Shown here: positions 35,701 through 41,860 of the stretch, in pieces
How positions within the stretch are numbered: position 1 is the first letter of the stretch
How the letters are laid out: every line of letters starts with the position of its first letter
Origin: an uncultured Prevotella sp.
GTDB lineage: Bacteria; Bacteroidota; Bacteroidia; Bacteroidales; Bacteroidaceae
NCBI GenBank assembly: GCA_900555035.1
Contig: USJX01000004.1
Coordinates: 1 to 62,567, forward strand
DNA length: 62,567 nucleotides
Reading direction: 5' to 3'
Translations under genes and position numbers: made by a program
The notes under the pieces: generated by a model
Databases searched by the model: none
Seen by the model: the letters and a program-made list of their open reading frames with translations, nothing else
Told to the model about the DNA's origin: nothing

Positions 35701-36238
35701 GCCTGATAATCAAGATGGATTTTTTGGAGAAACTTCGGATGGTCTGGGACGTTTGGATAGCTTTGCTAATTTTTTGAAAGAATTAGACAAGAGTTTTGGT
35801 GGAAGCAACTTAAGCAAACCACTTTATGAGATGAACAAATATGTCAAGTACAATTACCCGATTTTGAGTAAAAGACTTCAACTGTCTAGATTTCATCCAA
35901 ATGATATATATAAGGGTATTACCAAAGGTTTAAATCAAGTAACTAAATATACAAAATATGCAGGGTGGGCCTCTACTGGAATGACTATGATAAAAATAGC
36001 TTCAACAGGAAATTTAGAATTGACAGATGCTTGGGACACCGCTATTCCTATTGTCCTTTCATGGATACCTGGGTATGGCTGGGCTATAGCTGGAGGCTAT
36101 CTGTTATTAGACACTGGCGTTAAAATCTGTACAGGAAAAGATATAGGTGAACATATTAGTGACTTCACTAGAGAACAATATGGATATGATACATTAGATC
36201 TAGATAATACAACATTAATAAATGGAACTTTAAAATAA
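32789..36238 (+). CDS. Rhs repeat protein with DUF6443 N-terminus and C-terminal toxin-like domain
   Basis: An 1149-residue protein with signal peptide (MKLYYMILALLLVPWTAKAQ). An N-terminal DUF6443-type domain (NYVATKQVIGTGDTLTSIEYFDGLGRSSE) leads into many YD repeats (for example CEYDDLGRVAKTTSHADALST). The Rhs core signature is at residues about 860-940: YPFGGFYKDDD, RILDQYHWGFRIYDSTVGGFTTVDPM and NNNPINYTDLFGL. The remaining about 209 residues (940-1149) are the variable C-terminal tip. It includes a hydrophobic, Gly-rich segment (AIPIVLSWIPGYGWAIAGGYLLLDTGVKICTG) suggesting membrane action. In polymorphic toxin systems the variable tip is the effector. The activity is not identified. The neighbouring membrane protein is the likely immunity partner. 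Confidence 0.85.
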   Translation: MKLYYMILALLLVPWTAKAQNKNANYVATKQVIGTGDTLTSIEYFDGLGRSSEVVKKGYSARGDKDLVSMTEYDGMGYEHHTWNPTPFSCTGNAIDADAFKEAAKSAYADQTPFSEYEYDKTSGNQIVSELGPGYAWHQKKKARTIEYGGVATMKYPWFTLSSNKLKFSSSRYYFNSSLTMVKVTDEDGISTSKYYDLYGHLVMEQKNDGSTTFYLYDRCGNLIYVLPPTAYNGCLTRGKTYSIETDENLQKYAYFYRYDGKNRCIEKKLPGCEPIKMIYDKENRLIFKQDGNQRAKNEWLFMLYDSYGRVTVRGVCYHADTANVANTRVVSSFSTSGKYDMYNANISLDVKELLKANYYDNYAFLGKDSLYNYQLQNGYDRDISHDGNKVTTKGLLTGCRTYVLPSSNTRLVTLNYHTQAFYYNTKGEVVQIHKDNGIGGIDDIYYHRNPYTGSILQEKTVHNRNKMRPNTDCNAIETVIKRYTYDKNGRLDSMMYKLNNNDEFLVKHCEYDDLGRVAKTTSHADALSTKYTYNVREQLTSATNALTEQHIYYNTSYKGQNTLAYNGDISAYEWKGYKNGVWDTESYSYDYDNQNRLSSAYSLSQSGTEKAMLGQHDTHYEYDIMGNITNITRKGVNCDDEEEGYRDDATLEYDGNQLVHVNNKGYKDSSSDTQIADREYSNATEFQYDANGNMTRNLNKGILKIKYNVLNLPEYIYMRNNQYQHNIYDGDGNKLSSEIHTCKYNITIPESGSIQGDLDTLSIKQNILSRDYPETTHYNGDFIYKTKLVDSSKPWTYNAETYAMGNEYVNKLVLSRINFEEGYIVPNTTKDQVYDYVKDYLGNIRFTETNGRIVDINNYYPFGGFYKDDDNGSSQRWKFGGKELDRILDQYHWGFRIYDSTVGGFTTVDPMCELNYAMTPYSFANNNPINYTDLFGLKTYSWDDFVKHWQDFDVNNDDVELPNVYCITSKPDNQDGFFGETSDGLGRLDSFANFLKELDKSFGGSNLSKPLYEMNKYVKYNYPILSKRLQLSRFHPNDIYKGITKGLNQVTKYTKYAGWASTGMTMIKIASTGNLELTDAWDTAIPIVLSWIPGYGWAIAGGYLLLDTGVKICTGKDIGEHISDFTREQYGYDTLDLDNTTLINGTLK

Positions 36239-36245
36239 TAAAATT

Positions 36246-36653
36246 ATGATATTAGATTATTTGATATATCGCTTTTATAAGGCGTATCGTAAGTATAAGA
36301 AAGAAGGAGATCCTTTTACCAGAAGCAAAGGATGTCTCTTACAGACCTTACAGATTGTAATAATACCAGTTGGCATAAATGCAAGTCTGTTGTATCATCC
36401 TGAGCCTTCTGTATTTAACATAATTCCTTATGCTCTTATCAATCTTTGTATGTATATGTATATACGTAAAAGATATACTCGATACAGATTAAAAGGTATT
36501 GTTACAAAATATGACATGTCTATCCAACACCAATTTCCGATATGGATTATTTGGATTTTTGTGGCATTTTCTACATTCTTGGGGCTAGTTCTCGCTGCAT
36601 TATTTAATATATTTGTAATGAAACACTTTGGACTAATAGGTTATTTTGAGTAG
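36246..36653 (+). CDS. Candidate membrane immunity protein of the Rhs toxin
   Basis: A 135-residue protein starting 8 bp after the Rhs stop codon. It has two or more hydrophobic segments: TLQIVIIPVGINASLLY (about 37-53), FNIIPYALINLCMYMYI (about 60-76), and WIIWIFVAFSTFLGLVLAALFNIFVM (about 98-123). An Arg/Lys-rich segment sits before the middle. The position immediately downstream of the toxin tip, small size and inner-membrane topology are what polymorphic systems show for immunity proteins against membrane-active toxins. No homology to a named immunity family is recognised, so the role is inferred from position. Confidence 0.6.
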   Translation: MILDYLIYRFYKAYRKYKKEGDPFTRSKGCLLQTLQIVIIPVGINASLLYHPEPSVFNIIPYALINLCMYMYIRKRYTRYRLKGIVTKYDMSIQHQFPIWIIWIFVAFSTFLGLVLAALFNIFVMKHFGLIGYFE

Positions 36654-36669
36654 AAAACAAATATTGGTT

Positions 36670-37833
36670 ATGAAGAAATTGTATATAATTTTAATTTTAA
36701 CATTTGCACTTGTTTTATCCATACAAGCACAAAATGAATACAGAATAGAGGATAACTTGCATACTCAGCAAGTATCCTATATGTCATTTGAGCAACTGAA
36801 AGGACAGGGGTTGGTATGGAACATGAATGACTGTAAAGTTCTCAATGCCGACTATTCTGTTAAGTTTGTCGCCAACAGAGATTCTTTCTTCCATGCCCCC
36901 TTGTCTCGCTTGGAGGCAGGGACGAATTATCGCTATGACATCCATGACAATACAATGTTCTTGAAAGGATTCAAGAACAAGACTACTCGTATCAAGTATG
37001 ACATTCCAATCGCAACCATGCGCTTGCCTTTGGTATATAATGATGAGTTACAAGGCGTATATAGCGGAAAGGGAGAAGACTTCATGGAGCATTATGTTAG
37101 AATTTTTGGCAATTACCATACAAAGGTTTGTGGAAAGGGAACTCTCGTTACGCTTGATGGCGACACCCTACCCAATACATTGCTGCTGCATTCCCAGCGA
37201 ACGATATCAAGTACATTTTCTAGTCTCCAAGAGCAGCTGTCCCGATATGGTACGCTAGACAGCATTCCATCGCTATCCCCTGATTCGATGCCTGAAACCG
37301 TAAAGAATGATAGTGATAAGCTCATCATGGATACTTACAGTTGGTTTGCCCCCGGGTATCGCTATGCAATCTTGGAGACGGTCAAGATATATCAGGCATT
37401 ACCACCAAACGCTCCGATATTGCAAACAGCTTTTTATAATGCAATAGATGACCAAGCCAACCTTCCTGATGATGAAGAGAACGCAGCTATCAGAAGAGCT
37501 ATTCTCAAAAATGATTCTCCACATCTTTATGCTTCAGAGCGAATGGGGCAGGCTGGCACATCCATAATATATCTTAACGACAACATTAGGGCAAGTATAT
37601 CTCGCAATGGCAGTGGAATGAGACTGAGTATTGATTATAAAGTTGAAAGTAACGACAAGGTCTCAGTGTCTTTATACAACCTAAGTGGCATGCAACTCTT
37701 CGCCAAGGATATGGGAAATAAGAAGAAGGGATTTTATAATGACAATTTCGTTATCAACAGCATCTCAAAAGGGGTATATGTTTTGACAGTCTTTGTAAAT
37801 GGAACTCCGTATTCCAAGGAAATATCACTGTAA
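36670..37833 (+). CDS. Secreted protein with T9SS-like C-terminal domain
   Basis: A 387-residue protein starting at the ATG at 36670, which gives the signal peptide MKKLYIILILTFALVLSIQAQ; an earlier in-frame TTG (36646) overlaps the upstream gene and gives a poor signal. The middle (about 25-290) is unrecognised. The last 80 residues (SISRNGSGMRLSIDYKVE, VSLYNLSGMQLFAKDMG, ISKGVYVLTVFVNG) follow the T9SS C-terminal sorting pattern. It is 16 bp downstream of the candidate immunity gene, so it may be part of the Rhs cassette. It could be a surface partner or a second effector; no catalytic motif is visible. Confidence 0.65.
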   Translation: MKKLYIILILTFALVLSIQAQNEYRIEDNLHTQQVSYMSFEQLKGQGLVWNMNDCKVLNADYSVKFVANRDSFFHAPLSRLEAGTNYRYDIHDNTMFLKGFKNKTTRIKYDIPIATMRLPLVYNDELQGVYSGKGEDFMEHYVRIFGNYHTKVCGKGTLVTLDGDTLPNTLLLHSQRTISSTFSSLQEQLSRYGTLDSIPSLSPDSMPETVKNDSDKLIMDTYSWFAPGYRYAILETVKIYQALPPNAPILQTAFYNAIDDQANLPDDEENAAIRRAILKNDSPHLYASERMGQAGTSIIYLNDNIRASISRNGSGMRLSIDYKVESNDKVSVSLYNLSGMQLFAKDMGNKKKGFYNDNFVINSISKGVYVLTVFVNGTPYSKEISL

Positions 37834-37844
37834 ATCATATACAA

Positions 37845-37920
37845 CTACACCATGCCAGAGATTCCAGTGATCGACATGCTCCCAGGCACTCGTGAGGAAA
37901 TCGTAGCTACACTCGTGTAA
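37845..37920 (+). pseudogene. Orphan duplicate of the ddh 3' end
   Basis: This 76-bp tract aligns with the last 76 bp of ddh (29490-29565), with 6 mismatches (92% identity). The mismatches fall in codons GTA/GTG, GAT/GAC, TTG/CTC, GGA/GGC and ACC/ACT, so every change is synonymous. The encoded tail still reads YTMPEIPVIDMLPGTREE followed by IVATLV and a stop codon. It lacks the rest of the gene and lies 8.3 kb downstream of the intact ddh. Confidence 0.95.
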
Positions 37921-37976
37921 TTGGGAGTGAAGAACGAAGAGTGAAGAGTGAAGAATTCACTTGCATCACAATAATA

Positions 37977-38016
37977 AAACGGCTCGCAAGAAGTTTCGAT
38001 TTCTTGCGAGCCGTTT
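37977..38016. terminator. Bidirectional terminator hairpin
   Basis: AAACGGCTCGCAAGAA pairs with TTCTTGCGAGCCGTTT (16-bp stem), with A and T runs at the ends. It stands between the ddh tail copy and the convergent truncated ATPase gene. It shares its core GGCTCGCAAGAA with the hairpin at 41803-41842. It may be the original ddh terminator. Confidence 0.85.
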
Positions 38017-38034
38017 CCATTCAACCAAAAATAC

Positions 38035-38694
38035 TTATAATAACCCTGTCATATAGAATGGCAGCAACAAGATATTGCCATCGTTCGTCAAATCCTTAGT
38101 ATACAACAAGTAGCGTTGTGACACCACCTTAGAGTATTTATCGCAAAAGGCATCTAGCGACGCATGAGTTTTATAGCCAGATGACTTCACCTCTATCGGA
38201 CAAATCTTGGCTCCACGAGACAAGAGGAAATCAATCTCGTAATTATGCGTTGCATCTTTAGCCCACGAATAATAAAACAGTTTGTTACCACTCGCCGTCA
38301 ACATTTGGGCTACCAGATTCTCGTAAATATAGCCCAGATTGGCAGAAAGTTTGTCACTCAACAGTTCCTCATAAATCACGTTCTCCGTAAACGACTTATC
38401 CCAAAACGCCAAAGTCACAAACAAACCTGTATCTGCACAAAACAGTTTAAACTTTGAATTGTCTTGATGCAATGACATCCCCACATTGGGATCATTGGAA
38501 TGATAAGCAAACAAAACAGTCTTACTATCTTCCATCTCTCGAAGTAGTCCTTGGAGCTTGTCCGTATCCACACTTCCCACAACTGAATAAGGTTTATATC
38601 GATTACTATTCTGATTCAACTGGGCAGGAATATTCAAGAATAACTGTTCTATTCTGCGAGAGGGATCTATCTTTTGAAAATCATCTAGATACAA
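38035..38694 (-). pseudogene. Truncated DUF4143 ATPase (C-terminal fragment)
   Basis: Reading from a TTG (38694), it encodes 219 residues matching the C-terminal DUF4143 half of the widespread AAA/DUF4143 family: LFLNIPAQLNQNSNRY, KLFCADTGLFVTLAFW, NLGYIYENLVAQMLTASGNKLFYYSW and EIDFLLSRGAKICPIEVKSSG. The N-terminal ATPase with Walker motifs is missing. The frame continues upstream only through a 33-bp tandem repeat (to a stop at 38788-38790), which does not encode an ATPase. The protein is unlikely to be functional in the family's usual way. Full-length members are about 380-480 residues. Confidence 0.8.
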
Positions 38695-38701
38695 ACGAAT
38701 G

Positions 38702-38790
38702 ATTAGAAAATACGCAAATCTTTTTAGTGAAAATATTAGAAAATACGCAAATCTTTTTGGCGGAAATATTAGAAAATACGCAATTTTTCA
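38702..38790. repeat. 33-bp tandem repeat
   Basis: The unit ATTAGAAAATACGC plus 19 more bases begins at 38702, 38735 and 38768 (period 33). The second copy differs slightly and the third is truncated. It is in frame with the downstream truncated ATPase on the minus strand, encoding a repeated KRFAYFLI-like peptide. It replaces what should be the N-terminal ATPase coding region. Confidence 0.9.
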
Positions 38791-38821
38791 ATAATATTAT
38801 AGTAGTTTTCTTCTCATAATT

Positions 38822-38912
38822 TACACCTATCCTAGATTAATAATATCGGATAAATACACCTATCCGCGATTATCGGATGGTGCAAATACACACCTATCCA
38901 CGATTATCTCCA
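38822..38912. repeat. Imperfect CACCTATCC-type repeats
   Basis: ACACCTATCC followed by (T/G/A)(A/C)GATTA occurs three times (about 38822, 38856 and 38891) with ATCGGAT halves between, at a spacing of about 34-35 bp. These may be decayed palindromes or repeat copies. No binding protein can be named. Confidence 0.55.
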
Positions 38913-39120
38913 AGAAAAAGGCATTTTTTTAATTTCTTTTAATCTTAAGAAGAAGGTGTGATGTGAACCCTAGGCTCCAAGACTTTTGTATATACAGCGT
39001 GTTATAAAGGTAAACGAAATGAATATCAAGGTTTTAGATATAGGTTTTTAGTAGTAGAAAACTAGTTTTTTGAGACCATGCCTTCACATCACAGCCTTGC
39101 CTTCACAAAAACAGGGGGCG

Positions 39121-39204
39121 TATCTTAGTCACTGAGATTTCTATCTTAGTCACTGAGAGATTTATCTTAGTCACTGGGAGATTTATCTTAGTCATTTCTG
39201 AGCT
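39121..39204. repeat. 21-bp tandem repeat
   Basis: TATCTTAGTCACTGAGA-type units begin at 39121, 39142, 39163 and 39184, an exact 21-bp period, with the last copy truncated. In the minus frame they encode VTKI(E/N)(I/L)(S/P) repeats. No gene contains them. Confidence 0.9.
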
Positions 39205-39274
39205 TAAAACAAGTTTTTTTTCGTTTATCTTCGCGAATCTTCGCGAAAGTTCAGAGTGAGCCGAAAAAAAAACG

Positions 39275-39282
39275 TATCTTTG
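39275..39282 (+). promoter_or_regulatory. Candidate promoter upstream of the HU-like stub
   Basis: TATCTTTG matches the -7 box and lies 81 bp upstream of the small ORF at 39364. No -33 TTG is visible at the right distance. Confidence 0.5.
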
Positions 39283-39363
39283 CACCGTAATTCAGAAGGA
39301 GATGCATCAACAAGAGTTACAAGAACTAAATAAAATAACAATTTTAAAGCGAAAGGAAAAAGT

Positions 39364-39474
39364 ATGATCCAGATAGTATTGAAACAGAACAAGGACAAGA
39401 AGGGCGCTGAAGGCGAATATATTTTTGCCAAATCATCTATCACCCATCACGATTTCCAAGAAGAAACCGGATAA
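39364..39474 (+). pseudogene. 36-residue HU-like stub
   Basis: The ORF begins MIQIVLKQNKDKKG, which resembles the N-terminus of the Bacteroidales HU-like DNA-binding proteins, and ends after 36 codons. A GAAAGGAAAAAG stretch immediately upstream could be a ribosome-binding site, and a -7 box is at 39275. The full-length proteins are more than 100 residues, so this is probably a broken remnant. The similarity is recalled, not computed. Confidence 0.4.
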
Positions 39475-39595
39475 GTTATTGATAGACAAGAAGCAACATG
39501 AGTGACAGATACTAAAAAAGGGGCATTTATCCCTCACGCATCCCTCATGATTTTGGTTTTATCCCTCACGATTTTACTGATACAATAAACTAAAT

Positions 39596-39690
39596 AGGCT
39601 TCATCTGCACTTGAAATAGGCTTCGTTTGCCATTGAAGTAAGCTTCATTTGACATTGAAGTAAGCCTCAGTTCAAACTGGTTTAAGGCTT
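39596..39690. repeat. 22-bp tandem repeat
   Basis: Four imperfect 22-bp units of the type AGGCTTCATTTGACATTGAAG(T/A) stand head to tail. The last is strongly diverged (AAGCCTCAGTTCAAACTGG...). Further degenerate parts continue to about 39755 (AAGTTTACGTG, AAGTTTACTTG, CAAATGAAGCCCAG). No coding function is apparent. 39480-40016 otherwise holds no gene. Confidence 0.8.
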
Positions 39691-40016
39691 AAACAAAGTT
39701 TACGTGTAGCTCTATTAAAGTTTACTTGAGCCTCATTCCAAATTCAAATGAAGCCCAGTTCGATTTCTTTCTGATAATTCAATGAATCGGAAGAAGTAAG
39801 AAGACGCCTATGTTGACGATGCTTACAACTATGGGCATCAAAAAGGGAACACATAGCGACATTATCCAAAACGAAATAACGCTAAGTGACCTTTTTGAAT
39901 AGTCCCTCATCTCCATATTTCGTCTCCATCGCAATTGGGGTTGTAGATTCAGGTAAAGTTTTCCAATGCTCTTGTTGCCCGTAAACCATTGGGATGCCTT
40001 TTTCTTCTTAAAAAGC

Positions 40017-40046
40017 TTGGTATCTAAAAAAATAGTTGTATCTTTG
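40017..40046 (+). promoter_or_regulatory. Promoter of the AAA/PD-(D/E)XK gene
   Basis: TTG at 40017-40019 and TATCTTTG at 40039-40046 are separated by 19 bp. The ATG follows 21 bp later, with AAGAAAGGAAATAAG between as a possible ribosome-binding site. Confidence 0.7.
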
Positions 40047-40067
40047 CACTAAGAAAGGAAATAAGAT

Positions 40068-41795
40068 ATGGAAAAAGTTAAGGAAGTACCATACGGAGTG
40101 GCAGATTTCGTCACGGTGATGGAGCAGAATTTGTATTATGTCGATAAGACGATGTTTATACCCGAGTTGGAGAAGCAGCCCCGTAACCTCTTCTTCATCC
40201 GTCCTCGTCGCTTTGGCAAGAGCATATTTTTGAGTATGCTCCACTCTTACTATGACTGTAACCAAAGTGCTAAGTTCCAATCACTTTTTGGAAAGCTCTG
40301 GATAGGACAGCATTCTACGGAGTTGCAGGGCAAGTATCAGGTGCTTTTTCTCGACTTCTCGCAGGTAAGTGGTAATATCGATTCCTTGGAGCGTAACTTC
40401 GACTTCTATTGTTCCGTAAAACTGGATGGTTTCATGCGCCGCTATGGCGAGTCTTATTCCGAGGAGACGAGAGAGAAGGTGCGCAAGGCGGAGTATGCCA
40501 TGGATAAGTTGGCTTTTATTCATGATGAGGCTGCGCAGAAGGGATTTTCTCTCTATCTGATAGTAGATGAATATGATAACTTTACCAATGTGGTGCTCAA
40601 TGAGCATGGCGAGAAAGTGTATCATGCCATTACTCATGCAGATGGTTTCTATCGTGATGTCTTCAAAAAATTCAAGGGCAACTTCGAACGCATTTTTATG
40701 ATGGGTGTCAGTCCTGTTACGCTCGATGATGTAACCAGTGGTTTCAACATAGGATGGAATATCTCTATCAAACCGGAATTTGACGAGATGCTGGGATTCT
40801 CTACTGCCGATGTCATCGAGATGTTTACCTATTATAAAAATCATGGCTGCATCCCGGCTGATAGTGATATCAACGCTATCGTCAACGATATGAAGCCTTG
40901 GTATGATAACTATTGCTTTGCAAAAGAAGCATTGAATAAGAGTATCAGAATGTTTAATTGCGATATGGTGCTTTACTATCTTCGCAATTATATGGATTAC
41001 GGACGTTCTCCTCAGCAGATGATCGACCCTAATACCAAGACCGATTATGGCAAGATGAAAAAACTGCTGCAGTTTGATAAACTGGATGGTGAGCGAAAAG
41101 GTATTATTCGCAAGATTGCTGAGGAAGGACAGATTTCGGCACAACTCTATGAGTCGTTCTCTGCTTACCAGATACCGAAGGCTGAGATTTTCCCGAGTCT
41201 GCTTTTCTATTATGGCATGCTGACCATCAAGGGCACACGTGGCTCAAAACTGGTATTAGGGATTCCTAACAATAATGTCCGCAAGCAATATTATGGTTAT
41301 CTGGAGGAAGAATATCAGGCAAAAGCGTATGTGAATACCAACCAGCTGACGGATTATTATTACGATATGGCGTATGATGGCAAGTGGGAAGAAGGCCTGC
41401 GCTTTATGGCTGATGCCTATGCCAAGGTATCCTCTATACGTGATGGAATCGAGGCGGAACGAAACCTGCAGGGGTTCTTCATGGCGTATCTGAATCTGAA
41501 CGATTATTATTATACTGCCCCGGAGTTGGAACTGAATCACGGCTATTGCGATTTCTTTCTTCTGCCGGATTTGACCCATTATGCCACCAAGCATTGCTAT
41601 ATTCTGGAACTCAAAGTGCTGCCAAAGAAAGATTTCGAGGCGAAGGCTGAGGAACAGTGGCAGCAGGCGGTGGAGCAAATCAGGAAATATGCTGAAGCTC
41701 CTAGGGTGGAAACATTGCGCCAGGGTACCACATTGCATAAGATTATCATGCAGTTTGAAGGATGGAACCTGAAACGAATGGAAGAGATTAATTGA
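40068..41795 (+). CDS. AAA-ATPase-like/PD-(D/E)XK nuclease-like protein (PF09820/DUF1703)
   Basis: A 575-residue protein of the AAA_ATPase_like plus DUF1703 family, very common in Bacteroidetes. The N-terminus has YGVADFVTVMEQNLYYVDKTMFI and the ATPase segment NLFFIRPRRFGKSIFLSML, a Walker A-like loop (RRFGKS in place of GxxxxGKS). The Asp-Glu of LIVDEYDNF is the likely Walker B. The C-terminal DUF1703 domain (about 470-575) has ELNHGYCDFFLLPD and CYILELKVLPKKDFEAKAEEQWQQAVEQIRKYA, matching a PD-(D/E)XK core. The biological function of the family is uncertain. It is expressed from its own promoter and ends in a GGCTCGCAAG-type terminator. Confidence 0.93.
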   Translation: MEKVKEVPYGVADFVTVMEQNLYYVDKTMFIPELEKQPRNLFFIRPRRFGKSIFLSMLHSYYDCNQSAKFQSLFGKLWIGQHSTELQGKYQVLFLDFSQVSGNIDSLERNFDFYCSVKLDGFMRRYGESYSEETREKVRKAEYAMDKLAFIHDEAAQKGFSLYLIVDEYDNFTNVVLNEHGEKVYHAITHADGFYRDVFKKFKGNFERIFMMGVSPVTLDDVTSGFNIGWNISIKPEFDEMLGFSTADVIEMFTYYKNHGCIPADSDINAIVNDMKPWYDNYCFAKEALNKSIRMFNCDMVLYYLRNYMDYGRSPQQMIDPNTKTDYGKMKKLLQFDKLDGERKGIIRKIAEEGQISAQLYESFSAYQIPKAEIFPSLLFYYGMLTIKGTRGSKLVLGIPNNNVRKQYYGYLEEEYQAKAYVNTNQLTDYYYDMAYDGKWEEGLRFMADAYAKVSSIRDGIEAERNLQGFFMAYLNLNDYYYTAPELELNHGYCDFFLLPDLTHYATKHCYILELKVLPKKDFEAKAEEQWQQAVEQIRKYAEAPRVETLRQGTTLHKIIMQFEGWNLKRMEEIN

Positions 41796-41802
41796 AAACA
41801 AG

Positions 41803-41842
41803 AAAGGCTCGCAAGAAATCAAAACTTCCTGCGAGCCTTTTG
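41803..41842. terminator. Terminator hairpin after the AAA/nuclease gene
   Basis: AAAGGCTCGCAAGAA pairs imperfectly with TTCCTGCGAGCCTTT around a short A-rich loop. The core equals that of the hairpin at 37981. It serves convergent genes on both sides. Confidence 0.8.
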
Positions 41843-41860
41843 AATATACTATATTCCAAT

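Noticed and set aside
29566..37844. Integrase or transposase for the Rhs island
   Set aside because: None of the four island genes has recombinase motifs, so site-specific mobility is not supported by the sequence.
38454..38702. 82-codon + strand frame over the truncated ATPase
   Set aside because: It is antisense to the DUF4143 fragment, with no start signals.
39121..39204. CRISPR array
   Set aside because: The units are tandem without distinct spacers, and no cas gene is in the window.
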